A stretch of DNA of 64,000 nucleotides from Paenibacillus sp. BK033 (GTDB lineage: Bacteria > Bacillota > Bacilli > Paenibacillales > Paenibacillaceae): NCBI RefSeq assembly GCF_004345425.1, contig NZ_SLVP01000007.1, positions 218,255 through 282,254 of the forward strand, given 5' to 3'. The notes beneath the pieces are model-generated. The model was not told where the DNA came from and made no database searches. It was given only the letters and a program-made list of their open reading frames with translations. Positions within the stretch are counted from its first letter, which is position 1, and the number at the start of each line of letters is the position of its first letter. This document shows positions 40,875 through 49,064 of this stretch, piece after piece. Made by a program: the position numbers and the translations under genes.

Positions 40875-42251
40875 TTAAAATGACTGCTCGGACAGTCGGT
40901 ATTTCGCGGGGCTGACCCCCACCGTCATTTTGAATAAACGGCTGAAGTAGGCATGATCGGCATAGCCGACCAGCTCGCCCACCTGATATATTTTCAGATT
41001 CGTCTCTCGCATAAGCCGGATGGCCTGATGGATCCGAATGCTCGTCAGATGATGAGTAAACGTAGCGCCGGTCTGCGAGCTGAACTGATTGCTTAAATAA
41101 TTGGGCGTCACGCCAAGCCGCTTCGCCAGCGCGACGAGAGACAGCCCTTTGTCCCCGTACTCGGCCTCCATAATCTGCATCGCGGAACGGATAATGCGGC
41201 TCACAAACTCGTAACGGAGCAGCTTCTCGCCTGCTTCCCCCGCATGCCCCAGCTGACGCAGACTGTTCAGGTACAAGGAGCGGAGCTCCGACAGCGCCGC
41301 GGTAATCCCGCCAAAGCCCAGCTTGATCGGAATGCCCAGCCGCTCTTCAAGCTCTCTTTTTTTCTTCAGCACGATCTCTTCCATATTCGGAACGGCGTGC
41401 TTCGAGGTCAGAACGGCAGCATTCATAAAAGGAGGGTCGTCTATTACAACGACCGTCCCAAGCTCCTTCATATTCTCGGTTAGCTGTTCCTTCATCCAGA
41501 AACGGTCCGTCGACTGCCAGAACGGCTTGTCCTCCATCTGAAACGTAAACACTCCCGCCCATCTGAAGGAAGGCAAGGTTGCCTCATCCCTCTGGACATC
41601 CCGCATATACGGCTCGGAAAACAAGGTTTGAACCTTCTTCTCCAGCGAGCTCTGCTCGCGGTGACGCAATAAGGGAACGGAATATTCGCCTTGCGGTCTC
41701 CCGCCTCTCCCCGGATGCGGCTGCGTCAGACTTCTAGCCTCCATCGTCAGAATCAGCAAAATCTGCATTACCTTGACCCGGATATCCAGCCGCCTGACGA
41801 TATCATTTTCCGGCTCGGCGGAGCAGATTTCCATCAGTTCCTCGATATGGGGCATCAACTGCTGCACGGTAGGCGATTCCGCCCGGAACAAATGCTGCTC
41901 GATCCGGCCCAGCAAGTAGAACAAATCGGGGTCGTCCACATCGAGATGCAGCGCAAAATAAGTCATCGGCTCATCCGACGCGTTACGGCTGTGATGCACT
42001 TCATCAGGCCGGATCAGAAGCAGGTCCCCTGCCCGCTGAACATATTCTTTACCGGAGATCACGGTTCGCTGGCTCCCCTGAAGCACGACATTGAGCTCCA
42101 GCAGCGGATGCTGATGCTCCTTGTAAGACCAGCCTTTTCCTACGGTGCGCCAATGCGTGCCTAACAGCTGAAAGGCAAGCCGAAAGCTTTCAAGTATGAT
42201 TTCATGAATGACTTCCGGCACTTCCCCGTCCCGATTCGTCTGCCAAGTCAC
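40875..42251 (-). CDS. AraC-family regulator with cupin sensor domain
   Basis: A regulator of 458 residues. The N-terminal cupin-like domain (about 45-115) includes HQHPLLELNVVLQG and LLLIRPDEVHHSRNASDEP; a long middle section (about 130-350) has no recognised domain; the C-terminus holds two helix-turn-helix motifs (LVALAKRLGVTPNYLSNQFSSQTG and IYQVGELVGYADHAYFSRLFKMTVG). It lacks a receiver domain, unlike the neighbouring regulators. It starts with GTG behind GGTGAGG. The target is unknown; the nearby sugar transporter cluster is a candidate. Confidence 0.9.
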   Translation of the reverse strand: MTWQTNRDGEVPEVIHEIILESFRLAFQLLGTHWRTVGKGWSYKEHQHPLLELNVVLQGSQRTVISGKEYVQRAGDLLLIRPDEVHHSRNASDEPMTYFALHLDVDDPDLFYLLGRIEQHLFRAESPTVQQLMPHIEELMEICSAEPENDIVRRLDIRVKVMQILLILTMEARSLTQPHPGRGGRPQGEYSVPLLRHREQSSLEKKVQTLFSEPYMRDVQRDEATLPSFRWAGVFTFQMEDKPFWQSTDRFWMKEQLTENMKELGTVVVIDDPPFMNAAVLTSKHAVPNMEEIVLKKKRELEERLGIPIKLGFGGITAALSELRSLYLNSLRQLGHAGEAGEKLLRYEFVSRIIRSAMQIMEAEYGDKGLSLVALAKRLGVTPNYLSNQFSSQTGATFTHHLTSIRIHQAIRLMRETNLKIYQVGELVGYADHAYFSRLFKMTVGVSPAKYRLSEQSF

Positions 42252-42335
42252 GCGACCTCACCGCTTCCTGCGCTTTTTCTTGAATTATATCACAGGAATT
42301 ACAGGGATGGGACGCACACATTATATGGAATACCG

Positions 42336-43076
42336 CTACTGCTCCGGACAACCGCCTACGAGATGACCGGACCGGTTGATCTTCGTCTGCAAATATTTCT
42401 CGTTATATTCCGACACATCTCCCCAGAGCGGAATCCGGTCGGAAACGTCAAGCCCGGCATTGCGCAGCGCGTCCAGCTTTCGCGGGTTATTCGTAATGAG
42501 GGTAACCGGCTTGTCCTTCGGCCGCAAGGAGCGCAGCACCCGGATGGCATCGCCGTAGTTGCGCGCATCATCCACAAATCCGAGGTTAAGGTTCGCCTCG
42601 ACCGTATCATAACCCTGCTCCTGAAGCAGATAGGCCATCGCTTTGCTGAACAGCCCGATTCCGCGCCCTTCATGATTCGCCAGGTAAAAAAGCGCTCCCG
42701 CCCCATGCGCCGCAATCATCTTCATCGACTGATGCAGCTGGTAGCCGCAGTCGCAGCGCTTGCTGCCGAATATATCTCCCGTATGGCAGATGCTGTGCAT
42801 CCGGATAAACGCCTCGTCCGCATGCTCGAAATCACCATAAACGAGCACGCTTGATTGCTGCATCTCCGCGAGATTGGCGCCGGACAGCTTATGTATAATA
42901 TCCTCTAGCTTATCTGCTTCCTCCTCGCATAACAGCCAGCAATACCAATGAAAAATAGCCGTCTGATCATCCAGGTTAACCGGCAGCTTGATCGGTCCAA
43001 CCAAATAAATCTCCCCGTCCTCGCTGTCGATATGCCGGATTTTGCCTTCGAGAATCGAAATAATTTTCTCATTCAT
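42336..43076 (-). CDS. GTP cyclohydrolase II-like protein (RibA family)
   Basis: A protein of 246 residues. The core (about 85-235) has the zinc site C-x10-C-x-C (SICHTGDIFGSKRCDCGYQL), HEGRGIGL, the catalytic Asp/Arg pair (VDDARNYG, cf. D126/R128 of Escherichia coli RibA) and LITNNPRKLDALRNAG. It is a stand-alone domain with a rare N-terminal extension of about 80 residues and no DHBP synthase part. It may make a riboflavin or other pterin/flavin precursor from GTP. No other rib gene is nearby, and SICH replaces the usual SECL in the zinc-site motif. Confidence 0.85.
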   Translation of the reverse strand: MNEKIISILEGKIRHIDSEDGEIYLVGPIKLPVNLDDQTAIFHWYCWLLCEEEADKLEDIIHKLSGANLAEMQQSSVLVYGDFEHADEAFIRMHSICHTGDIFGSKRCDCGYQLHQSMKMIAAHGAGALFYLANHEGRGIGLFSKAMAYLLQEQGYDTVEANLNLGFVDDARNYGDAIRVLRSLRPKDKPVTLITNNPRKLDALRNAGLDVSDRIPLWGDVSEYNEKYLQTKINRSGHLVGGCPEQ

Positions 43077-43137
43077 GGTTCTCTATACCATCCCTTCGCT
43101 TCCATTATTGACCTAGGTTGCGCAAGGATAGCGGCAG

Positions 43138-44070
43138 CTATGCTTGTTCCCCCACTTTAATCGTAAAGGAAGAGGTCAATAGGTCGCCGTGGCGCTGGAA
43201 CTGGCCCCATACTTTATAAATGCCCGGGGAAGGGAACGTCGTCTCGAATAAAGCTTCCGGTCCCGCCGTCTGCCCTTCCTTCGGATGAACATGCAAATAA
43301 TGCCGAAGATCCGAGCTGACGATAACCACATGTCCCGCCGCCCCAAGGTAAGGCTCCATATCCGGCACCGGTCTGCCTGTCCCGGCATCCTTGAACGAGA
43401 AGGCGAGAGCCGTCTCTTTCCCTGCTTGCAGCTCGCCGGTGTGCAGCGATACGACGGTACTTTGAACCGTCTGAACAAGCCTCTTGTCCGGTACCAGCGG
43501 AACGGCCGCCGTTGTTTTGCCGCCAACCGTCACTTCCGTCCGAGCAACCTGATGACTCCCTCCGGCCGGGACAAAATCCGCAAACAGCTTATAGGCTCCG
43601 CCTTTCGGAAAGACGGTGTCTACCGTAAAATGCCCCTGTCCTTCATCGACCGGATGAAGATGCTGAAATTCGCTTAAATCGCTGCTGACCGCAATGAGAT
43701 GAATCTCCCTCTCATGATTCAGATCAAAGCTTTGAACCGGACGGCCGTGCGCATCCTTGAAGTTAAGCTGAATAGCTGCGCGATTGCCGGCCTCCGGCTG
43801 CTTCGGCAGGAAGCTCCACTGCACGGTGACGCTCTGGTTATGCCCTTCTTCATGGGCATGGTGATGCTCATGACCTGCGGCGGTGTCGCCGGATAGCCGC
43901 GTGCCGGCTTGACCGAAGGTTACCCCGGATGCGGGCGCGGGAGCTGCTGCGGCAGAGCCGGATGCGGCCCAGCCCGTTTGGCTGGATGTATAGGCAGCCG
44001 ACAAAAGAACGGCCATAAGTCCGATATGCAACGTGCGATTGCGATTTTTTCGATTACGTCTATGCATCAT
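43138..44070 (-). CDS. Secreted His-rich protein with two HLHP/HVHP domains, copper-linked
   Basis: A protein of 310 residues. A signal peptide (about 13-36) is followed by a low-complexity Ala/Pro stretch and a His cluster (HEHHHAHEEGH). Two related beta-type domains follow: domain 1 (about 80-185) with IHLIAVSSDLSEFQHLHPV and AYKLFADFVPAGG, and domain 2 (about 205-305) with HVVIVSSDLRHYLHVHPK and IYKVWGQFQRHG. The repeated SSDL--(F/Y)-H(L/V)HP block could bind a metal. It lies downstream of the csoR-copZ unit, on the same strand but past a terminator and a repeat element. A copper-handling envelope role is inferred; no enzyme motif is seen. Confidence 0.7.
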   Translation of the reverse strand: MMHRRNRKNRNRTLHIGLMAVLLSAAYTSSQTGWAASGSAAAAPAPASGVTFGQAGTRLSGDTAAGHEHHHAHEEGHNQSVTVQWSFLPKQPEAGNRAAIQLNFKDAHGRPVQSFDLNHEREIHLIAVSSDLSEFQHLHPVDEGQGHFTVDTVFPKGGAYKLFADFVPAGGSHQVARTEVTVGGKTTAAVPLVPDKRLVQTVQSTVVSLHTGELQAGKETALAFSFKDAGTGRPVPDMEPYLGAAGHVVIVSSDLRHYLHVHPKEGQTAGPEALFETTFPSPGIYKVWGQFQRHGDLLTSSFTIKVGEQA

Positions 44071-44160
44071 GCGCTGTATTCGCTCCTTCCATTTATCCCT
44101 AACAATATACCCAGAGCCGGTATACGCTAATCACCTATGGAAGAAGCAAAAGCAACGTGT

Positions 44161-44340
44161 TCGATGCATTGCACGGAATGCAGGATAATGCTCATTATTG
44201 GAGAAGCTACAGGCTTTATGCTGCACAAAATGCAGGATAATGCCCCGATTGAGGCGAATTCGAATCGCTTTTCTCCAATTTGCAGCATTCCGTGCAACGT
44301 AATACCCTGCATCGATCGAAAAGGCTTTATTATCCTGCAT
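44161..44340. repeat. Large nested palindromic repeat between the HLHP gene and copZ
   Basis: A fold-back of about 180 bp: TCGATGCA with TGCATCGA, TTGCACGGAATGC (44169-44181) with 44285-44297 (perfect), ATTGGAGAAGC with a 2-nt longer complement, and ATGCAGGATAAT with 44329-44340. AATGCAGGATAATGC is also a direct repeat (44177-44191, 44229-44243). It fills the 359-bp gap at 44071-44429, which holds no gene. The form suggests a dispersed intergenic element. Confidence 0.6.
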
Positions 44341-44383
44341 AATGTGCATCATACGAGTGGGCTCGTATTAAGCAGAAAAAAAG

Positions 44384-44419
44384 ACGCTGTCGGACTCCGT
44401 CGGAGCTGGCAGCGCCTCT
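44384..44419 (-). terminator. Terminator of csoR-copZ
   Basis: On the minus strand GCGCTG and GCTCCGAC pair with GGAGTC and CAGCGT, followed by TTTTTTTC. It lies 11 bp beyond the copZ stop. Confidence 0.75.
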
Positions 44420-44429
44420 TTATAGCCGG

Positions 44430-44630
44430 TTAAACGACATCGTAGCCTTGATCTTCAATCGCTTCCTTGATGGCGTCAAGCGATACCTTTTTCTCGTCGT
44501 ACTGAACGGTTACTTTGCCTGCAGCCAGATCCACGGTACCGCTTGCTCCTGCTCCGGTAACCGCCTTCTCCACCGCGCTAACGCAATGGCCGCAAGACAT
44601 CCCTTCAACCTTCAACGTTACGTTTGCCAT
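44430..44630 (-). CDS. copZ: Copper chaperone CopZ
   Basis: A protein of 66 residues made of one heavy-metal-associated domain with the copper-binding motif GMSCGHC (Cys13, Cys16) and the usual beta-alpha-beta-beta-alpha-beta length. It carries Cu(I) in the cytoplasm, normally to a CopA ATPase or the CsoR regulator. GGGAGG precedes the ATG. It follows csoR by 20 bp; no copA is in the window, so the partner ATPase is elsewhere. Confidence 0.95.
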   Translation of the reverse strand: MANVTLKVEGMSCGHCVSAVEKAVTGAGASGTVDLAAGKVTVQYDEKKVSLDAIKEAIEDQGYDVV

Positions 44631-44650
44631 AATATAAATCCCTCCCGATT

Positions 44651-44989
44651 TTATTTCATTAATTTATTTACGGTAATGAGCAGCTCGTCAATAACTTCAC
44701 TTTCTCCCGCCTGAATGCGCTCGATCACGCAGCTTTTCAGATGACCTTCCAGCAGAAGCTTCCCGACACTGTTCAGCGCAGACTGCACCGCGGCAATCTG
44801 GTTCAGCACATCATCGCAATACGTATCCTTCTCGATCATCGCCTTAACGCCGCGGATTTGGCCTTCTATCCGGTTCAGGCGCGATACGAGGTTGGATTTC
44901 ATCTTATCGGAATGATGGCTCTTCCGCTCGGCACCTTGTTGTTCCGGTTCGCTCGAATGGCAATGCTCGGTCTTCTCTTGTTCAATCAT
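44651..44989 (-). CDS. csoR: Copper-sensing repressor CsoR
   Basis: A helical repressor of 112 residues. The copper ligands are visible as Cys in DTYCDDVL, His in LEGHLKSC and Cys in the same motif. RLNRIEGQIRGVKAMIE is the family signature. The N-terminal tail has extra His residues (EHCHSSE, KSHHSDK), unusual for the family. The ATG at 44989 has GGAGG upstream; the longer frame from 45052 runs through the operator. When Cu(I) binds, CsoR leaves its operator, which lies just upstream, and copZ is expressed. Confidence 0.95.
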   Translation of the reverse strand: MIEQEKTEHCHSSEPEQQGAERKSHHSDKMKSNLVSRLNRIEGQIRGVKAMIEKDTYCDDVLNQIAAVQSALNSVGKLLLEGHLKSCVIERIQAGESEVIDELLITVNKLMK

Positions 44990-45023
44990 CTTTAAATACC
45001 TCCAGGGGGTATGGAATAGTCTT

Positions 45024-45052
45024 ATTGTATCATACCCCCTAGGGGTATGCAA
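45024..45052 (-). promoter_or_regulatory. csoR promoter with CsoR operator in the spacer
   Basis: On the minus strand TTGCAT (45047-45052), a 17-bp spacer and TACAAT (45024-45029) form the promoter. The spacer holds the pseudo-palindrome ATACCCCTAGGGGGTAT, the typical CsoR box, so copper-free CsoR would block polymerase directly. A second half-site (ATACCCCCT) lies at 45004-45012. Confidence 0.9.
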
Positions 45053-45159
45053 TCCGCAATCCGCGCATAAACCTGATAAAGATAATATGCCGCAAACAAA
45101 TCAGAAGTAAAGTAAAATCAATTCAATTTTATGATGGAGATGGGAGTGGAAGAACGGTT

Positions 45160-45891
45160 ATGACTACGCTTGTGAATTATGCGCACCGGGGAGCCTCGGG
45201 CAATTATCCGGAGAACACGATGATCGCCTTCGAGAAGGCGATCGAGCTTGGCGCTGCAGGGATCGAGACCGATGTGCAAATGACCAAGGACGGCGAGCTG
45301 GTGCTCATTCACGATGAAATGCTGAGACGGACAACCGGGTTGAATAGCCTTGTCGCCGATATTCAGTCCCATGATCTGCTTCAATTGGATGCCGGCAGCT
45401 GGTTTTCCCCGAATTTCAAGGACGCCAGGATTCCGACGCTCGCGCAGCTGCTGGACTTAGCCGGGCAGACCGGGACGATTCTCAACATCGAACTAAAAAA
45501 CGGCATCGCGCCTTACCCCGGAATGGAGCAAAAGGTAATCGAAACCGTCCGTGCTTACGGCATGGAGAATCAGGTCATCCTCTCCAGCTTTAATCATTAT
45601 TCGCTTATCGAGTGCAAGAGGCTGGCTCCGGAAATACGGACTGGCATCTTGTACATGGAAGGCTTATACCGTCCGTGGAAATACGCCTTGTCGATTGGAG
45701 CTTCCGCCCTGCATGCCTCGCATTTTGCCGTGCTGCCGGACTGGGTTGCGGAAGCCGCCCAGCATGGCGTTATCTATAACGTGTTTACAGTCAATGAACC
45801 GGCCGAGATGCTTCGGCTGATCCAAGCGGGAGTCGCGGGAATCATTACCGATTACCCGGAACGGCTCACTGCTCTGCTAAACAAGCTTTAA
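45160..45891 (+). CDS. Glycerophosphodiester phosphodiesterase
   Basis: An enzyme of 243 residues with the GDPD TIM barrel. The catalytic site shows HRG (His9 in YAHRGASGNYPENT), Glu/Asp in GIETDVQMTKDGELVLIHDE (metal ligands and second His), and Glu in LNIELKNG. The YITDYPERL-like end is typical. It has no signal peptide, so it should act in the cytoplasm on glycerophosphodiesters to give glycerol-3-phosphate, which links functionally to glpD/glpK 12 kb away. It is a single gene, convergent with the YitT gene. Confidence 0.92.
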   Translation: MTTLVNYAHRGASGNYPENTMIAFEKAIELGAAGIETDVQMTKDGELVLIHDEMLRRTTGLNSLVADIQSHDLLQLDAGSWFSPNFKDARIPTLAQLLDLAGQTGTILNIELKNGIAPYPGMEQKVIETVRAYGMENQVILSSFNHYSLIECKRLAPEIRTGILYMEGLYRPWKYALSIGASALHASHFAVLPDWVAEAAQHGVIYNVFTVNEPAEMLRLIQAGVAGIITDYPERLTALLNKL

Positions 45892-45896
45892 TCCGT

Positions 45897-46763
45897 TTAG
45901 TGGATGCTTTTCTTCGTAAAGCCGCCGCCTTGCACGTCGGCAACATTTTCGATCGCGATAAACGCTTTTGTATCAATGTCATGCACGATCGCTTTCAGCT
46001 TCGCCACTTCGAGACGGCTGACCACGCAATAAACCATTTGCGTCTCTTCCCTGGAGTAACCGCCGCGTGCCTGGATATAAGTCGTGCTGCGTCCCAGACG
46101 GGTCATAATCGTTTCGGCGATTTCTTCGTACGCGCTGGATATAATCGTGACGGATTTGGATTCCTCAATACCTTCAACAACGATGTCCATGACTTTGGTT
46201 GCGAGATAATAGGTGACCATCGAATACATCGCGGAATTCCATTCAAACACAAAACCTGCGAGGATAAAGATAAAGACGTTGACGATCATGATGATTTGAC
46301 CAACCGGCATGCCGAATTTTTTCGATGCCAGAATCGCTAGAATCTCCGTGCCGTCGAGGGAACCGCCAAAGCGGATGACAAGACCAACGCCGGCTCCAAG
46401 AATGATCCCGCCGAACAGGACGGCCAGCAGTTTCTCTTCGGTAAAAGCATGTACGTGGTGAAGCAGCTGCGTGGTAATCGACATAACGGCGATACCGTAT
46501 AGAGTAGATATGGCAAACGTTTTGCCGATCTGCTTAAAGCCGATGAACAGGAACGGAATGTTCAGGATGAAGATGAATAGACCAAGGGGCAAGTGGGTTA
46601 ATTCGGATACCATAATGGAGATACCGGTGATACCACCGTCGATTACATCGTTTGGCACGAGGAATAATTCCAGTGAAACACCCATCAATACAGAACCAAT
46701 CGTGATAAAAATAGCCCTTTTAAAAATCTCTAATCCAGATATTTTTTTGTGCTCTTTTGCCAT
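45897..46763 (-). CDS. YitT-family membrane protein (DUF161/DUF2179)
   Basis: A protein of 288 residues with five or six N-terminal helices (about 15-185) and a cytoplasmic DUF2179 domain (about 195-285; EIAETIMTRLGRSTTYIQARGGYSREE and KAFIAIENVADVQGGGF). The GGSLDGTEILAILASKKFGMPVG segment is family-specific. Function unknown. The ATG at 46763 has TTGGAGG upstream; an earlier ATG at 46799 has no signal. Confidence 0.92.
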   Translation of the reverse strand: MAKEHKKISGLEIFKRAIFITIGSVLMGVSLELFLVPNDVIDGGITGISIMVSELTHLPLGLFIFILNIPFLFIGFKQIGKTFAISTLYGIAVMSITTQLLHHVHAFTEEKLLAVLFGGIILGAGVGLVIRFGGSLDGTEILAILASKKFGMPVGQIIMIVNVFIFILAGFVFEWNSAMYSMVTYYLATKVMDIVVEGIEESKSVTIISSAYEEIAETIMTRLGRSTTYIQARGGYSREETQMVYCVVSRLEVAKLKAIVHDIDTKAFIAIENVADVQGGGFTKKSIH

Positions 46764-46834
46764 CGTGACCTCCAACCTTTTCTTTTTAGGGTAACACAAT
46801 CCTCAGGTCTTTTCAAAAAAGGAGGATGAAAAAA

Positions 46835-46870
46835 AGCAGCCGGCGTCAATGAATATGACACCCGGCCGCT
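46835..46870 (-). terminator. Terminator of the CUT2 transporter operon
   Basis: AGCAGCCGGCGTC (46835-46847) pairs with the region ending GGCCGCT at 46870, reading into TTTTTTTCATCC on the minus strand. It lies 26 bp past the binding-protein stop. Confidence 0.85.
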
Positions 46871-46896
46871 AGTTTTATCCTCTTCTTTTCAGCTGA

Positions 46897-47928
46897 TTAT
46901 TCGTATAATACCGCTTTAATTTCGTCGCTGTCGATATTGGATTTATCGTAGTAATAGAAGCCCGTATCGATCGATGGCTCCACTTTTTCGCCCCGGATCG
47001 CTTCAACGGCCGCTTTAACCGTTTCATAGCCGATACCTACCGGATTCTGCGTAATGGCGCCGGCCATAACGCCGCTCTTGATCGCATCCAGCTGCGCCTT
47101 TCCGGAATCGAAGCCTATTATCGTAATTTGGCCTTCCTTCTTCAGCTCGGTTACGGCGTTAATGACGCCAACCGCAGAGCCTTCGTTCGCCCCGAAGAAG
47201 CCTTTAATATTCGGATGCGCCTGGATCATCGCCTTGGCAAGGTCCGTCGATTTCAGATGATCGCCGCCGCCGTATTGAATGTCGACAATCTTAATATTCG
47301 GATATTTCTCTTTGATCCGGTTTACGAAGCCGTCGCGGCGGTCAACGCCGGTAACGGAGGTCTGGTCATGCACAATGACGCCAACCTCGCCTTCTCCGCC
47401 GATTAACTCCGCCATTTTGTCTGCGGCAAGGGCGGCAGCGGCCTTGTTATCCGTCGAAGCGGTGGTAACCGGAATATCGCTGTCTACGCCCGAATCAAAG
47501 GCAATAACCGGAATGCCCGCGTCCTTCGCCTTCTGCAGGAGAGGCACCGATGCCTGGCTGTCGAGGGCGGCAAAACCAATCGCGCTAGGCTTCTTGTCGA
47601 GAGCGGCCTGCAGCATTTCGATCTGTTTATCCACTTGCGATTCGGTTTCCGGACCTTCGAAGGTAATCTCCACGTTGAATTCGGCTGCGGCCTTCTCGGC
47701 GCCTTGTTTAACCGCCTGCCAGAATTGATGCTGGAAGCCTTTCGAAATGATCGGAATATAAATCTTGTCCCCGCCCGCTTTGGTTCCGCCGTTGTTCGTA
47801 CCGGATTTGCTGCCTGTATTGCTCGAGCTCTTTGAGTTGTCTGCGCTGTTCGAATTGTTCGCACCGCAGGCGCTCATCATAACAACTGTCATTAACGCTA
47901 CTAGCAGCAATGCCGTAAACTTCTTCAC
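46897..47928 (-). CDS. CUT2 sugar-binding lipoprotein (RbsB-like)
   Basis: A lipoprotein of 343 residues: signal with lipobox MSAC (about Cys20), Asn/Ser/Gly linker, and a periplasmic-binding-type 4 domain. IPIISKGFQHQFWQAVKQGAEKAAAEFNV and TTASTDNKAAAALAADKMAELIGGEGEVGVI are the family patterns; FFGANEGSAVGVINAV is the hinge region. It binds a pentose-like or other monosaccharide for the permease and ATPase upstream. The GTG at 47928 has GGGGAG at proper distance; an ATG at 47991 has none. Confidence 0.93.
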   Translation of the reverse strand: MKKFTALLLVALMTVVMMSACGANNSNSADNSKSSSNTGSKSGTNNGGTKAGGDKIYIPIISKGFQHQFWQAVKQGAEKAAAEFNVEITFEGPETESQVDKQIEMLQAALDKKPSAIGFAALDSQASVPLLQKAKDAGIPVIAFDSGVDSDIPVTTASTDNKAAAALAADKMAELIGGEGEVGVIVHDQTSVTGVDRRDGFVNRIKEKYPNIKIVDIQYGGGDHLKSTDLAKAMIQAHPNIKGFFGANEGSAVGVINAVTELKKEGQITIIGFDSGKAQLDAIKSGVMAGAITQNPVGIGYETVKAAVEAIRGEKVEPSIDTGFYYYDKSNIDSDEIKAVLYE

Positions 47929-48023
47929 CGAAATCTCCCCTTTGATTTTTGGATGGAATCCTTCTGTATAGAATCTCTTGTTCCGGCACATCGGCCGGTC
48001 AGAGCTTCTAGCGATAACAGGCC

Positions 48024-49040
48024 TTACGCTTTGCGGCGGCGCAGGATATCAGCGTATACCGCAAGCAAGATGACAAAGCCGACAACCACGGTCTGCCATT
48101 CCTGCGGAACGGACAGAATCCGAAGCCCGTTCGTCAGCACGCTCATAATCAGAGCCCCGATAACCGTGCCCACGATTGTCCCCTTCCCTCCGCTAAGCGA
48201 GGTACCGCCAATGACAACCGCCGCAATAGCCTCAAGCTCGTAACCGGCGCCAAGCGCGGGCTGGGCGGAATTGAGCCGGGAAGCAATCAGGATACCCGCC
48301 AGACCGGTGAAGACACCGGTTAGGGTGTAGATTACGATTTTCCAATAGTTCACGTTAACGCCGGACAGTCTGGTCGCTTCCTCGTTGCTGCCGAGGGCAA
48401 AGTTGTAACGGCCGACGATCGTTTTGGACAGCAGGATGCTTCCGATAATCGCGGCGATGAAGAAGATGACAACCGCATTCGGGATGGCAAAGCCCGGGAT
48501 AATCTCGTCGAAGAACGAGCCCTGCGACACCTCGCTGAACACCGGATGATCGTTGAAGTAGATCGGCTTCGTACCGGAGATGACAAGGGCTAGACCTTTG
48601 GCGATCATCATCATGGCAAGGGTAGCGATAAAAGGCGGGATCTTGAGCCTGGCGACCATCACCCCTGACAGCAGCCCGCAAACGGCGCCGGTCAGGATGC
48701 CCCCGATAATGCCGATCGGAACCGGCAGTCCCCAATACGTGATAAACACCCCGGTCATCACCGCGCTTAAAGTCATTACCGTTCCGACCGACAAATCAAT
48801 GCCGCCCGTTATAATGACAAACGTAGAGCCCAGTGCCAGGACGCCGGTCACCGCGGTCGAGAGCAGAATCCCCACGATATTGGAGAATTGAAAAAAGTTG
48901 CTGGACGAAATGGTGAATACGAGAATAAGGACGATCAGACTGGCAAAAGCAAGCACCTGCTGCAGAACGCCCGGCTTCAGAATAATCGCGGTCTGCTTGC
49001 CGCCTAGCTGCGCCATTTCGGCTTTTGGCTGCATTTTCAT
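48024..49040 (-). CDS. CUT2 sugar ABC transporter permease (RbsC-like)
   Basis: A membrane protein of 338 residues with about ten helices of the BPD_transp_2 family. The conserved stretch GGIDLSVGTVMTLSAVMTGVF, the GSNEEATRLSGVNVNYWKI loop and AIAAVVIGGTSLSGGKGTIVGT are diagnostic for RbsC/XylH proteins. GGGGGAA precedes the ATG. It follows the ATPase gene by 24 bp and forms the channel of the monosaccharide importer. Confidence 0.95.
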   Translation of the reverse strand: MKMQPKAEMAQLGGKQTAIILKPGVLQQVLAFASLIVLILVFTISSSNFFQFSNIVGILLSTAVTGVLALGSTFVIITGGIDLSVGTVMTLSAVMTGVFITYWGLPVPIGIIGGILTGAVCGLLSGVMVARLKIPPFIATLAMMMIAKGLALVISGTKPIYFNDHPVFSEVSQGSFFDEIIPGFAIPNAVVIFFIAAIIGSILLSKTIVGRYNFALGSNEEATRLSGVNVNYWKIVIYTLTGVFTGLAGILIASRLNSAQPALGAGYELEAIAAVVIGGTSLSGGKGTIVGTVIGALIMSVLTNGLRILSVPQEWQTVVVGFVILLAVYADILRRRKA

Positions 49041-49064
49041 AGAGATTCCCCCTAAACTCCGTTG

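Noticed and set aside
42336..43076. Bifunctional riboflavin protein (RibBA)
   Set aside because: The N-terminal 80 residues are far too short for a DHBP synthase domain and lack its motifs.
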